Assembly (NCBI GenBank): GCA_030035585.1
Contig: CM057480.1
Location: 5,945,001-6,009,000 of the forward strand
DNA: 64,000 bases
Reading direction: 5' to 3'
Source: Dugong dugon
Lineage: Eukaryota > Chordata > Mammalia > Sirenia > Dugongidae
The notes beneath the pieces are model-generated. The model had not been told where the DNA came from. It ran no database searches and worked only from the letters and a program-made list of their open reading frames with translations. Positions 1 through 11,018 of this stretch are shown one piece after another (position 1 is the stretch's first letter; each line of letters starts with the position of its first letter). Position numbers and translations under genes: made by a program.

Positions 1-1155
1 CACTGAAAATACTTTAATGAATTAGCAAGGGAGAGGGATAAAAGAGGGAAGATCGTTAATCATGTTGGCAGGTCCTAGGGCCCAGGCTTTTGACCTCTCT
101 TCTCCCCTGGCTCCATTCATTCATTCGTATTCTTTCTTTCTCTTTCTCTCCTCCCCCACCCCTCAGTGCTTTAATCCAGCCAAAGGCTTTAAATGACAAC
201 TATTTGCTGATGATGCCCAAATGTGTAGTTCTAGCCCTGACTCATCTTTCCCTGATGCTTTAGACTTGGTAGCCTGTGGCCTGATGACATTTCCACTTGG
301 ATGCTTGATGGGTATCTCAGGCTTAATGTGTCCAAAAGTGAAACCCTGTTGTCTCTTCTTGTCCCCACATCTGCTCCTCCTCCAGTCTTATCCATTCCGG
401 TCAGTGGCACCACTGTTCACTCCAGATAGAGACGTAAAGGTCATTGTTGATCACCCATTCTAGCTAATCAGTCTTTACTACCTCTGAAATACTAATAAAT
501 CCCGAATTTACTTGTTGTCCGTCTCTGCTGCTAACACCCTAATCTAGTTGCCGTTGGTGTTTACCTGGACTGTTGTAGCAGACTTCTGTTCCGTGTTTGT
601 TCCCCTGTAATCCATTATCTACCCAGAAGACAGACTGAACTTCTTACAATGTAAATTAGGTCATGTCACAACAGTGAAGAAGACAGTTAAAGCTCCTGCC
701 CTCAAGGAGCCTGCGTTCTAGTGAGGGAGCTAGATTGTAAGGAAGCAAACAAATAGATAAACAAGGTGATTATAGCTGATAATGGAGGAAATACAACTCT
801 TCCTTGTTTAATGACTTGAAATTATTCCTAAGAACCCTGCTGCTCAGTGAAAAGCTATTCAATGGAAAAAAAAATTTCCACTAATATTAATGAGAAAAAT
901 TATGATCAGGTGTTTTATTCCAAGCCAACATACCCAGATGATCTTCACAAGCAGCAAAATATATTAACTGAACATTGAAAACAAACTTTTATGAGTAAAT
1001 TTGAAAGCAACTAAATAGTGTACACATGAAATGTAATATAATGGAGATTTATTGGACTCCTTTTTTATTTCTACACAAATTTTTCCCACAAAATTTTCAG
1101 CCCTTTGTTGGCTCTTTGTTATCTTGCACTAAAACTAAAAATTGAAATAAAACTA
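1..1155. other. Intronic sequence, no gene seen
   Basis: Intron of the long CLASP2 isoform. No splice-bounded coding exon is visible. Around 690-790 there is a short degenerate stretch (a 'ctgccctcaaggagcctgcg' type motif) resembling an old mammalian interspersed repeat; the family was not assigned. Confidence 0.6.
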
Positions 1156-1366
1156 TAAACCCAAACCCAAATCTACTGCCGTCGAGTTGATTCCAACTCA
1201 TAGCAACCCTATAGGACAGAGTAGAACTGTTGCATAGGGTTTCCAAGGCTGTAATCTTTATGGAAGCTGACTGCCACATCTTTCTCTCGCAGAGCAGCTA
1301 GGGCGTTCAAACCACTGACCTTTAGGTTAGCAGCCAAGCACTTTAACCACTGTGCCACCAAAGCTT
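1156..1366 (-). repeat. AfroSINE (tRNA-derived SINE), antisense
   Basis: Reverse-oriented AfroSINE. It reads from the A-rich tail at 1157 through the conserved 'gattccaactcatagcaac' block to the tRNA-like head (ggttagcagc...accactgtgccacca). It is a long-form copy with the middle segment 'tgactgccacatctttctc'. Confidence 0.92.
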
Positions 1367-1756
1367 CTAAAATAAAGCTATAGAACAGAAAAATACTTTG
1401 GGGCAAATTAAAGACCAGCCACAAGAACTCGTGGAAATAGTTCATGTCTACAACATACTGAAGAACATTGAAGATGCCTCTTCCTCTCCCTTGGTGTGTG
1501 TATGCAAAGCAAATTGTTTTGCATATGATATTCTCTGACTAGAAACTGTTATGGCAAGTGAAATTTTTTCATGTGTCTTTGCATGAAACCATGATAATGA
1601 AGTACCACCTTCTTATAGTGTATTGATTTAGAGTGTTTTAGGATGAAAAAGTCATTTCACTAAATACAAACAACAACAACAAAAGGATTTGTTGGAAAGG
1701 CGTTAGAACTTTTTAAGAACTATTTTAGCTAGAAGTTGTTAACTGAGTAGTCATTA
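1367..1756. other. Intronic sequence, nothing assigned
   Basis: AT-rich intron. Apart from the 'acaacaacaac' run near 1670, nothing recognisable is seen. Confidence 0.5.
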
Positions 1757-2481
1757 AACCAGAAAAACCATGTGCAGTCTAGGCGATTCCGACTCGTGGG
1801 AACCCATCTCAGTCATCTAGTGTTGCTGTAACAGAAACACCACAAGTGTATCCACAAAGCTTCAACAAAGAGAAATTTATTCTCTCACAGTCTAGTAGGT
1901 TACAAGTCCAAATTCAGGATGTCAGCTCCAGGGGAAGGCTTTCTCCGTGGGCTCTGGAGGAAGGTCCTTGTCATCAGTCTTCCCTTGTTCTGGGAGCATC
2001 TCAGCACAGGAACCTCAGGTCCAAAGGATGCGCTCTGCTCCCGGCACTGCTTTCTTGGTGGTATAAGGTCCCCATGTCTCTCTGCTCGCTGCTTTTATAT
2101 CTCAAAAGAGATTGGCTTAAGACACTATCTAATCTTGTAGATCTCATCAATATAACTGCCACTGATCCATCTTATTACATCATCATGATAGAATATACAA
2201 CACACAGGGAAATCACATCAGATGGCAAAATGGTACACAGTCATACAGTACTGGGAATCATGACCTAGCCAAGTTGACAGATATTTTGGGGGGACACAAT
2301 TCAATCCATGACACCAACCTCATGCATGTCGTAGTAGAACTGTGCTCCACAGGGTTTTCAATGGCTGATTTTTCAGAAGTAGCTAACCAGGCCTTTCTTC
2401 CAAGGTGCCTCTGGGTGCATTCCCACCTCCAGGCTTTCAGTTAGCAGCCAAGTGCATTAACTGTTTGTAACACCTGAGCCC
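1757..2481 (-). repeat. AfroSINE split by a MaLR-type LTR
   Basis: The tail part of an antisense AfroSINE (1757-1805, 'gtctaggcgattccgactcg') is separated from its body and head (2314-2481, 'gtagaactgtgctccacagg' ... 'ttagcagccaagtg') by the LTR at about 1806-2313. The two parts join in the correct SINE order, so the LTR came later. Confidence 0.85.
1806..2313 (-). mobile_element. MaLR-type solo LTR, antisense
   Basis: Read on the minus strand the element starts TGTCATGGATTGAATTGTGT and has a TATA-like 'ttttgagatataaaag' near 2100. An AATAAA signal (complement of 'gagaaatttattctctcaca') and a degraded 3' end follow. This matches the layout of a MaLR (ERVL-related, MLT1-like) LTR of about 0.5 kb. 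No internal region was seen, so it is a solo LTR. It shares family features with 36437-36859 and, more distantly, 56132-56735. The open frames across it (1846-2268, 1919-2140) are incidental. Confidence 0.8.
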
Positions 2482-2880
2482 TGAACAGTCATTACGTGAA
2501 GCAGGTAGGGTATTCAGATGATAAGTAACTCAGGGATGCCACTTTAGAGAGAGTAGTGGGACAAGCCTCTCTGGAGAGGTAACTTATTTGAATTGAGAAT
2601 GAGCAATAGGAAAAACGTTTTGACAGAGGAAAAAAGTGGCCATAAAGCCCAGAAGTGGGAAAGGGCTTGGTATGTTTGAAAAGCAGAAGGGAGGCCAGGA
2701 CTGGCTGCAGCCTAGAAAGGATGGGAAAATGGGTGATTACGTATGAGGTTAGTTAGAGAATTGAGTGGGAACCATGATAGCCTTGTGGGCCATGTGGAAG
2801 AGTTTAGATGGACTTTCCTCCAGAGGGACCCTGTGAAGGGTTTCAGCCAGGAGAGTGATGGGGTGAGTGGGAGTGACCCG
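2482..2880 (+). repeat. Ancient interspersed repeat (unnamed family, copy 1)
   Basis: The order of motifs (gcctctctggagaggtaac, 'aagggcttggtatgtttg', 'gccttgtgggccatgtgg', 'caggagagtgatgggg') matches a mammalian-wide old repeat. It recurs here at 16230-16700 and, by different parts, at 13230-13700, 53460-53935 and 54890-55260. I cannot give its database name with confidence. Confidence 0.55.
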
Positions 2881-3880
2881 GTCTAACATGCTCATCCTGT
2901 TTACATTTCTGGTTCAGATAAAGTCTGTTCGGTGTTTTCTTTATTCTCCCAATTCTCCACTTATGTGTGTTCTAATACGTATCTTTCACATCTCCTGCTT
3001 TATCTGCTTTCTTTCATCGTTGCCATATTTATATTCTTTGGGTTTAAGTTTTAGTGGAATTGCTTACCTTGATTTTCTAGAGCACTAGTTTAGCACACTG
3101 AGGAACACTAATTACATCATCAGAGATCTGAACATACCGTTGAGTTTAGGAAAAGTAAGAAGCGCAAGACATTTTCCTGTCTTGAGGGTTTGTCAAGCCT
3201 GACTATTCTCTCATCACAAAGTTAGGCAGAGTCCCTAAATGCAGCGGTGTTAGTTCTGCTGTTAGAAAGCAGCTGGCTTTAGACCTAATCAGAGAGTGGC
3301 TGGAAAGCCTCCACACCAGCCCTGTAGGGGAGGGAAAGACCGCAAGTTGCTGTCCCCCTGTGATCTCGGCAGGGTCTCATGTCACCATGGTGCTTTCCAG
3401 ACCGTCTCCTACGTCGACCAAGATGTAAACACCAGCAGTGGTGGTGGCTGTGACTGCAAGTCTCCCCCCCTTACCCCCCACTGTGAAAGAGCTACGCGTA
3501 ATTCTGATTTGTCTATACGTGCTTGTAGGACCTAGTATAGTTTTGGCATACAATTGTAAAATATTTTCCAGCTTCCCTCTTTGAAACAGTTGCTAGGAAA
3601 AGAATTGCTCTTGGAGGTTGACAGTAAAATAAGACATGAAAATTAGGCTTCGGAATTACTTTGATGTTTGGCTTACAAGAGGCAGTAAGCATTTGCAGTC
3701 TAGCCTTGTCTGTGTTTAGAACATACCCTTTTTGCGAAAGGCGAAGTGGCTCTTTGCCGAGGGAGGTTGATTTTAAAACCTATCTGTCTGTGACCCCAGC
3801 GCCCTCCCAGACCCTGGCAGTGCGCTGCTGGTTGTGCAGCTTGGACCGGGGTGGGGTACCCTGCACCCCTGCAGCTGCGC
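2881..3880. other. Intronic sequence upstream of gamma exon
   Basis: Mixed-composition intron, GC-richer after 3290. The frames at 3296-3535 and 3661-3885 lack splice signals consistent with CLASP2 and resemble no known protein. No repeat was recognised. Confidence 0.5.
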
Positions 3881-4611
3881 ACTAGCTGGGTTCCGTCTCC
3901 ACCAGAAGCAAGCTTTGTTCCGTGTGGCCCTGCTGTCCAGACACAGAGCAGCCTTTGATGGGCTGCCTTTGACGTGATTTGTTTACGGCAGCCAGAAAGG
4001 CTTCCTGCATAATGAGAGCGGTGAATCCTGGCAACTGGGCTCTTCCTGTTTGTGCCCTTGCAGCTGTCTTCTGTTGTAAATATCCCAAGGTAACACAAAG
4101 GGACAAAAACCTTTCTAAAAAGGCGCACATCAGTTACTCCATCGGGTCATGTGATTGCCACTGATTACAGGATCTCTTTAGGGAAGCAGAAAATGATAGC
4201 TGAACACATGCCTTGTGTTTTGATGATTGCATTAAAAGTCCCCCAGTGGGATGGCATTGACGGACTCCCAGAGCTTTTCTGACATTAAATTTCAGGCAGC
4301 CAGCACAAGGAGAGGCTTCATAACTCGCACCAAGCAGCAAATGCGCGGTTCAGGAATCATGTTGATCGAGCCCTGCTAGGCTCTGCTGAATAAAGGAGGG
4401 TTTTCCGCGAGACCCCAGACTTTTATTTTGAAGTGGAGCAGCAGCTGTTGGCTATTGCGGTGCAGAGCTGCAGCGCGCGGCCTGGGTCACACAGTGCTCC
4501 CTCCGGGTGGCTGCAGGCTGCAGGCCCAGCCCAGTGGCGCAGGCACCCATCCACACTCAGCTGCTCTGCCATTTGACCTCTTGCTTTCCGATAGCTCCCT
4601 GGACCATCTGA
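3881..4611 (+). promoter_or_regulatory. Inferred promoter and 5'UTR of the CLASP2 gamma-type transcript
   Basis: This stretch directly precedes the gamma-type first coding exon. It is richer in G+C and CpG than the surrounding intron (for example 'gcagcgcgcggcctgggtc' near 4470) and is repeat-free. No canonical TATA box was seen at a convincing place; 'gaataaagg' near 4390 is only weakly TATA-like. The transcription start cannot be placed from sequence. The promoter role is inferred from the exon it precedes. Confidence 0.45.
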
Positions 4612-4627
4612 ATGGCTATGGGAGATG
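4612..4627 (+). CDS. CLASP2: CLASP2 gamma-type alternative first coding exon
   Basis: The coding part reads ATG GCT ATG GGA GAT G, then a strong donor, GTGAGT at 4628. The exon stops after one base of a codon; joined to 21070 (AT AAA AGC) it gives M-A-M-G-D-D-K-S-F, so the frame is kept. A TGA at 4609-4611 sits directly upstream in frame, so translation must start at 4612 or 4618. ATG 4618 has the better context (G at -3 and +4); ATG 4612 has T at -3. The product lacks TOG1 and starts just before the TOG2 linker, as known for CLASP2 gamma. This role comes from memory of the short M-G-D-D-K-S-F isoforms. The upstream end of the exon (5'UTR) is not defined here. Confidence 0.82.
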
Positions 4628-4732
4628 GTGAGTAAGATCTGTTTTTCACCTCTCGCTTGTCTTCCCCACTTCCTTTTAAGATGACGATTGTTTGCCGTGC
4701 AAGGAATACATTTCTCCCAAGAATGAAGGACA

Positions 4733-4763
<31 letters not shown>

Positions 4764-5319
4764 ATACATGCGTGTGTGCATGTATGCACGTGTGTGCTCA
4801 CTTGTCATTTGATATCTTTTCTACTTGATATGTCTGCATCTGGCAAATATAAGGTGACAGTTTACCTTGTGACCCAACCAAGCACTCAGTCTTTGGTTGT
4901 GGGTAGGAAGGGCTATTTGAAGAAACATATAATATATGCAAAAGCTTTGAAGTGAGAACATGGCCTTCGGAGGGATGACAGGGTTTGGTTAGCTGGCTGG
5001 ACATCTTTCCTGTGTGTCTGATACCAGACAGAATTCTGTGGCAACAAAATATTTAAAGAGGCTAAATGGTTTGCCATGAACACTATTTTAATATGTTTGT
5101 GATCTGTCAGTGTTCCTAGTAAACAGTTCTCTAGAAAATGGTTAACCTATTAAGTATTCTGTAGAGGTTGTAATTTGATTAAAAATTGATTTTACCAAAC
5201 CTTTATTGTGATAAGGATACTTTTAAAAACACAACGTTTTCCAATAATGTTTTATAGTTTTCCCAAGCAATTTTGTATGTACTTAGTATATATTAGCTCC
5301 TCAGATACAAATAACTGTG
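4628..5319. other. Intronic sequence after the gamma exon
   Basis: Start of the 16.4-kb gamma intron. It contains the TG tract listed separately. The remainder is AT-rich with no recognised element. Confidence 0.5.
4737..4797 (+). repeat. (TG)n and perfect alternating purine-pyrimidine tract
   Basis: A (TG)13 run at 4737-4763 continues without a break as strict purine-pyrimidine alternation (ATACATGCGTGTGTGCATG...) to 4797, 61 nt in all. Such tracts can adopt Z-DNA. It starts 110 bp after the gamma exon donor. Confidence 0.95.
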
Positions 5320-5425
5320 AAGTGCACAGAGTATTTTAGTATTTCCATTACACAGATGGGAAAATTGAAACTTGCTGAGATTATATGTCCCTGATCCAGA
5401 CCCAGAGAGCAAACTAGAACCCACA
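5320..5425 (+). repeat. MIR element
   Basis: It carries the MIR core signature: 'cacagatgggaaaattgaa' followed by 'agcaaactagaacccacat', in the usual order. It is old and diverged. Confidence 0.75.
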
Positions 5426-6600
5426 TCTAGGGCCCCAAGAGTGCATTTGGTATTGTCCTTCATCACACTTGGTACCTGAGCTGTTTTTTTTTCTTTTCAT
5501 CATTAAACCTTCTCTTAAGATGCTTAGAGGTATACTTCATAATTGCATCAACACCAGAGATAAAGGGGAATTTGAGGTTCCTCCAAAATGTTTGGTGTGT
5601 TTTTTCACTAGATTCTTCAGGAAGACTGGTCAGTATTTAGGGTTTTAACCCTGTTTCAGCCTCCCTGATGACTATATAATGGCTATTCTCTCTAAGGAGT
5701 GTAGTCCCCTTGGGGTTACAAGGAATAGGATGCAAACTCACTAAAATGATGGTATTGGTAAGCAGTCATTTAAACTATTACGTGCAGTTAGGTTGAAATG
5801 TGATAGTAAATTTGATTTTGCATATTGTTATGGTTTATTGCAAGAATTTATGTAACTGTCTTGTATGACCTTATAGAAATGAACAAGAATATCATTTTAA
5901 CTACTGCTTTTTAAGGTGAAAGCCATCAAAGTTAACAAAGTAAGCTCCCCTACACGTAAGGGAAGTTTTTGTTCCTTTTCTCTCTCTTTTTCTTTTGTTG
6001 TCACCGTTTTTTAAATTGTAATTCGCAGGCAACTTTACATGTTGCGTTTGGTTCTAGCCGTGTCCAGATTTTATTTTCGTTCTTAAACATTATAGGTTCA
6101 ATAGCTGTCAATGTATATTTACTTCGTTTTTTTCAAGTAATACATAAATACATTCGGATTGTTCAGAAATATATTAATTTAAAGAAAAGGTAATTTGTTG
6201 TAAGGCTCAGAGGTTAACCTTCTAGCTCATCTTCTTCTTTAAAATGGGAATATTTTTGTTGGATTTTACTGATAATGAAGGTAACATACCTTTATAAAAA
6301 GTAAAATATCCAAAAATAAAGATAGATGTATAGTAACGGGTTATCTTGGGATTTATAGTTTTTAACAGCTTAGTGCGTACATCTCTATATATTAATCACT
6401 CTGACATACAATACACATATACCGCACCAGAATCATATGAGCATATATAACATAAATGGATTATACTGTTCCTAACCTGTGTGTGTTTTTTTTCCTTCTC
6501 GTTTTCAAAATTCAGACAATGAAGATAAAGCAAAAATTCCCTCAACCCCCAAGCCCGGTATAAGCAGGAGCAAACACGTTGATTAGTGCAGGATGTGCCT
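5426..6600. other. AT-rich intron, nothing assigned
   Basis: AT-rich intronic DNA without a recognised repeat or exon. The frame at 5969-6193 has no CLASP similarity. Confidence 0.45.
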
Positions 6601-7340
6601 TTTCGTACCTGTTACTGTGCCTTTACATGCATATTAAGTACCGAAATAATTCATTGTTTTGACTGTTTACATAAACGATGTCATTCTAAATGTATTTTTC
6701 CCATTTATTATGTCTATTCAATATGCCATGGAGGTTTTTTTTTTAAATGCCATCATGTGTAAATCTGCCTCGTTTGAATGCACCATAACCATTTCTTTTT
6801 TTGATGGAATTTTAGATTGTTTATCACGTGTAATTTTTCTATCGCTCTGAAATAAACATCTTTGTACAACCCGTGTGTGTGCGCACACACACATGCACAT
6901 GTGTGTATTTCTTAAAACAGTCTAGAAGTAGAATTTCTGGATCGAAGTTTGTACTCATTTACACTGTGTTGTTGTCGTTGTGTGCTACCCTGTGTGTTAG
7001 CTGTAGCTAAATTGCTCCCCAAAAGCTTTTCTCTTACATTCCCACCAACAGTGACTGCTGTCCTGCATTTTTTCCTGTTCTGGCTATTATTAATCTTTTT
7101 AATTTTGCCTATCAGATGAGTAAAAAATACTATCACCTTGTTTAAAACACCACTGCTTTTCCGATGAGTTTGATCATCTTCCTGTCCTTGGTTATTTGCA
7201 TTTGCTTATCTGTGGATTGCTTTTGGCATCCTTAGCAAACTTTTTGGTTGTTTGACTACTTAAAAATTATTTATATTTTCTCTTTATGTATTCTTGTTTA
7301 CTAGCCTGTTATCTATTAAATGTGTTATATAAAAAGCTTA
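6601..7340 (-). repeat. Old L1 3'-end fragment, antisense
   Basis: Minus-strand old L1 3' region. The segments 'tagaatttctggatcgaag', 'aaattgctccccaaaag', 'cattcccaccaacagtgac' and 'tgcctatcagatgagtaaaa' are the standard reverse L1ME-like 3' landmarks. A short CA/TG tract lies at 6870-6906. Confidence 0.7.
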
Positions 7341-7410
7341 ACCTCAGGGCCATATGAACGATTTCATTAGCAATTTTATTTCTAGACAGGCTTGGATTTA
7401 TGAAACACTA

Positions 7411-7575
7411 TACCAAAACCAAACTTGTTGCCATCAAGTCGATTCCAACTCATAGAGACCCTGTAGGACAGAGTAGAACTGCCCCATAGGGTCTCCAAGG
7501 AGCACCTGGTAGGTTCAGAGTGCCGACCTTTTGGTTAGCAGCCCAGCTCTTAACCACTGCATCTCCAGGTCTCTG
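7411..7575 (-). repeat. AfroSINE with 10-bp target-site duplication
   Basis: Antisense AfroSINE flanked by perfect direct repeats tgaaacacta (7401-7410 and 7576-7585). Confidence 0.93.
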
Positions 7576-7585
7576 TGAAACACTA

Positions 7586-7748
7586 AAAAAAAAAACGAAA
7601 CAAAACAAACCCGTTGCTGTCAAATCAATTCGGACTTACAGTGACCCTATGGGATGGAGTAGAACTGTCCCATAGGGTTTGCAAAAAGAGGCTGGTGGAT
7701 TCGAACTGCCGATCTTTTGGTTAGCAGCCATAGCTCGCCACTATAGTG
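7586..7748 (-). repeat. AfroSINE, adjacent tandem insertion
   Basis: A second antisense AfroSINE starts with an A-rich tail right after the target duplication of the previous one. It ends in a degraded head ('ttggttagcagccatagctc'). Confidence 0.88.
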
Positions 7749-8488
7749 GCTATCAGTTGAGTTTTGGGGAATGGCTTTAGGGTGCTTTTCAGTTTTGTTG
7801 TCTTCATCCTTATCCAAGAGCATAAAAGCAAGCAGCCAGATGATTGTGTAGGAGCTGTGGGCAGTCAAACCAGATAAGAGTCGAAAACCTGTAGGATTAC
7901 TATGTACTGCTGAGTCCTGCAATCTGCTTCAAAAGCGCACGAGAGGAATTTGGCCTTTTATTGTTATGCTGCAGATTGACAGGGAGAGAAATACGGTTTT
8001 GTAATAAAGAGACTGTTTCCAAACTTTTAACATTTCAATACAGTCTACTATTGCAAACTTGAATCTTTTAAAAGTATGTATATATAAATGACTGTAGAAC
8101 CAGGACTCTCGAGAGGTCAGCCCTCTGGGACCCTTGGGTTTCTGGAACCACTCCAGACTGAGATGTAGCTGTTGGCTTAGGAGGAGGGGAACAATAGCAA
8201 GAAATTAGTGCTGAATAGATCTCTTCTCTTCCATATCCTCGAATATTCTATGTGATAATTTAGGATTGGGTAATTTAAGTCACTGAAAGAAAGCAACCCT
8301 TTGACTGCCTGGCAAATATAATAAAAGTCCAAACTTGTCTTGAAAGAGCAGTGATAGGAAAAAGAAGAGTCTGTAAGGAGAAAAAGTAAATTACAAGGGA
8401 CAGAAGATTGGGCATTCACCAGCAATATGAGCACCAAGCAGTGATCACAAAGATTGAAAATAGACAGTGATCAAAATAAAGCAGCCTA
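7749..8488. other. Intronic sequence, nothing assigned
   Basis: No exon or clear repeat was seen. The minus frame at 8177-8437 resembles no known protein. Confidence 0.45.
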
Positions 8489-8659
8489 TAAAAACCAAAA
8501 ACCAAACCCGTTGCCATCGAGTCGATTCCGACTCATAGTGACCCTATAGGACAAAGTAGAATGGCCCCGTAGTGTTTCCAGGGAGCCCTGGTGGATTCAA
8601 ACTGCCGACTTTTTGGTTAGCAGCCGTAGCTCTTAACCACTACGCCACCAGGGTTTCCG
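8489..8659 (-). repeat. AfroSINE, full-length antisense
   Basis: Well preserved, from the tail 'accaaaaaccaaacccg' through 'gtcgattccgactcatagtg' to the head 'accactacgccaccaggg'. Confidence 0.95.
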
Positions 8660-8849
8660 AGCAACCCTGTAGTACCCCCTATTTTAGCGCTTGGAGGTTT
8701 GGACACTCATGCAGTGGTCTGGGTCTGTGTTAAGGGTATCCAGCCACCTGTGCTGTACCTTTGAATCTAGTAGCCGTCTTGAGGCAGCCCCATCTGTCCA
8801 TCTGGGTACAAGGAGCTGGGCAACAGTAGTAATGTCTCCTTAAGCCTGA

Positions 8850-8955
8850 TGTTGCTTGTTGTTCTTGTTGTTGGTCGCCGTTGAGTGTTTCTGACTCATG
8901 ATAACCGCATGAGTTACAGAGTAGAACTGCTGCATAAGGTTGCTAATGAGCCTGA
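8850..8955 (-). repeat. Degraded AfroSINE 3' part
   Basis: A 'gttgttcttgttgttggtcg' tail followed by 'ttgagtgtttctgactcatg' and 'acagagtagaactgctgcat'. The head is missing. Confidence 0.75.
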
Positions 8956-9692
8956 ATCTTCAAGGAAAGGTTTACATCTTTTCTTTGTACATATAGAATG
9001 GAATAGTCAAGGTTCTTAGCAGCTGCTATGATCAGCCTTCAGCTGTCTGGAAAATTCAAGTACCTGCAATGACTTCAGTTTTTAAAGATTCTAAATAAAC
9101 CTTATTGTGAGCCTCATTTATTTAGTTTGATATTGTGATTATTATAACATACGTTGTCATTTAATTTTATTAATACCAAATAATGGTTTAAATTGTGATT
9201 GTCCCTTTACTTCATTAAATTATTGAAGGTCTTGTATTTTTAAATGATGCCTTTAAAGAAAATGCGAAAAGTCTTCAAATATGTTTTTAACTAGTTAGTT
9301 GAAACCTACCTAGACATTTTAAGATGCCGTATCAAATTTCTCGGCCTCTTGTAAACTTTATATGGAATGGACTTTATTTTTTATAAATAAAGTAGTGAAA
9401 TAAAATAGTCAACTATGTCAGATTAAATGTGCTGCTGATAACACAGCATCTTCATGTGAGTGTTAGAATTGGACCGTTGGTTTTAGTTGAAGCACTTAAA
9501 TTTTCAACTTCTAATCATTTTACTGAAATTTTTTCATTTTCATTTAAATGGAGGACTTTTTTTATTTTTACCATTGAATTCTTTTCATTGTGAAGGCTTG
9601 TGATTTTCTTCAACTCTGAGAAATCCCCCCCCCCCACCTTTTTGGCATAATCCCATTCATACAAAATGTCCAGAATTAGCAAATCTATAGAA
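8956..9692. other. AT-rich intron, nothing assigned
   Basis: No exon and no confidently named repeat. A C-homopolymer run lies at about 9627-9636. Confidence 0.45.
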
Positions 9693-9925
9693 GAAGAAAG
9701 TGGATTGGTGGTTGTTAGGACTAGGGTAGGGGAAGAGGAAGTGGGACTGCTCGTGGGGATGGGGTTTCTTTTTTGGGTGATAGAAAATGTTCCAGAATGC
9801 CTTGTGGTGATGGTTGCACAACTCACCGAATAGACTAAAAGCCATTGAATTCAGCTCTTTAAATAGGTAAATTGTATGGTATGTGAATTATATATCAATA
9901 AACCTGCTATTAAGAAAATATGCTG
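9693..9925 (+). repeat. Old L1 3'UTR fragment, sense
   Basis: The order 'ggattggtggttgttagga', 'ttgtggtgatggttgcacaa', 'taaattgtatggtatgtgaa' and 'atatcaataaacctg' is the familiar old L1 (L1M) 3'UTR ending. Confidence 0.75.
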
Positions 9926-11018
9926 AGAGTTGAAAATTTGGATGAAAAGGATGACTGTGCTTTTTTTAAAAAAAGCATATTATCAAAACTTATTTGAGAA
10001 AAAAAACTCAGATTGTTCAATAATTATAAGAAAAGCTTAATCCATTTTCAAATAACTACCTTTAAAAGTGGTTCTGGCCCGTATGTCTCAGGGGAGCACA
10101 GGCAGGGGGAGGCAAGTCCTGGCAAAACTCCAGTGCTATTTAAAGTGTTAGAGAGCATTAAAAAGATGGGACATTTCCCAATTATTTTTTTACCAAAGAA
10201 TCATAACCCTGATACCAAAAACTGGACGGAAGGCACCACATGCACCTGTGCCCCCCCCCCCCCAACATAGACCAGTCTCACTCCCGAGTAAAATTTAAAA
10301 GTCCTAAATAGACTAGCAAAGTGGCTGTTAACCATGCCTTATTATCTTCTTCATAAATTTCTTCCTGCATTAGCTTTCGTCTCTGCTTATGGGACTCTTA
10401 CTAGTTGAACGTTGAACTTCTTCGGTTGATCCACTTTTTTTACTTTGTGTTCTGGGAGATTTCCTCATCGTTTCCAGTTCTTCTATTAAATTTTAGTTTT
10501 GGTGGACAAAGTTTAAATGTTTCCAAGAACTTTTTTTTCTTTTTCTGATGGTTCCGTTTTCACAGATGTTGTGTGTGTGTGTGTGCGTGCACATGCCTGT
10601 GTGCATGAGCTCACAGGTGCACACATTTGTGTAAAATGTTGAACAGAGTTGAGTGTGGGGAAGGTCTTAATGATGAAGTCATTCTGTAGATTTTCAGTTG
10701 TTCTTTGCTAGTCATTCCTATACTTGCTGGCTCAGAAATTGTTCCTTTTCTGTCATTCTGCAAGGTAGATCAGCGCTCTCTGCTGTTTTAGTCCCTTTCT
10801 AAGAATTCTAAGTTGCAGTTTTGCTATAGTATTATTCTTCAATAATCTTTTGTACTTTTAATTTGCATCTTTTAATTATTTGCTGTAGTCTTTTAGGTGT
10901 TGATTTCACATACTTTCTGCCCCTGCCTCATTTTCTTTGTTTTTATGATGATGTTTATCATTTTATTGGGATTCCATTGTAGAATTTTACACAAGGGAAT
11001 AAAGTGTTTCAAATTATT
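9926..11018. other. Intron with short simple repeats
   Basis: It contains a poly-C run at about 10250-10263 and a TG-rich tract at 10568-10590. Otherwise it is AT-rich and unassigned. Confidence 0.5.

Noticed and set aside
3700..4128. 142-codon minus-strand frame
   Set aside because: It lies in the presumed gamma promoter region. It is low in recognisable motifs and no family is known.
3881..4611. CpG island at the gamma promoter
   Set aside because: CpGs are more frequent than nearby but still sparse; it would not pass usual island criteria by eye.
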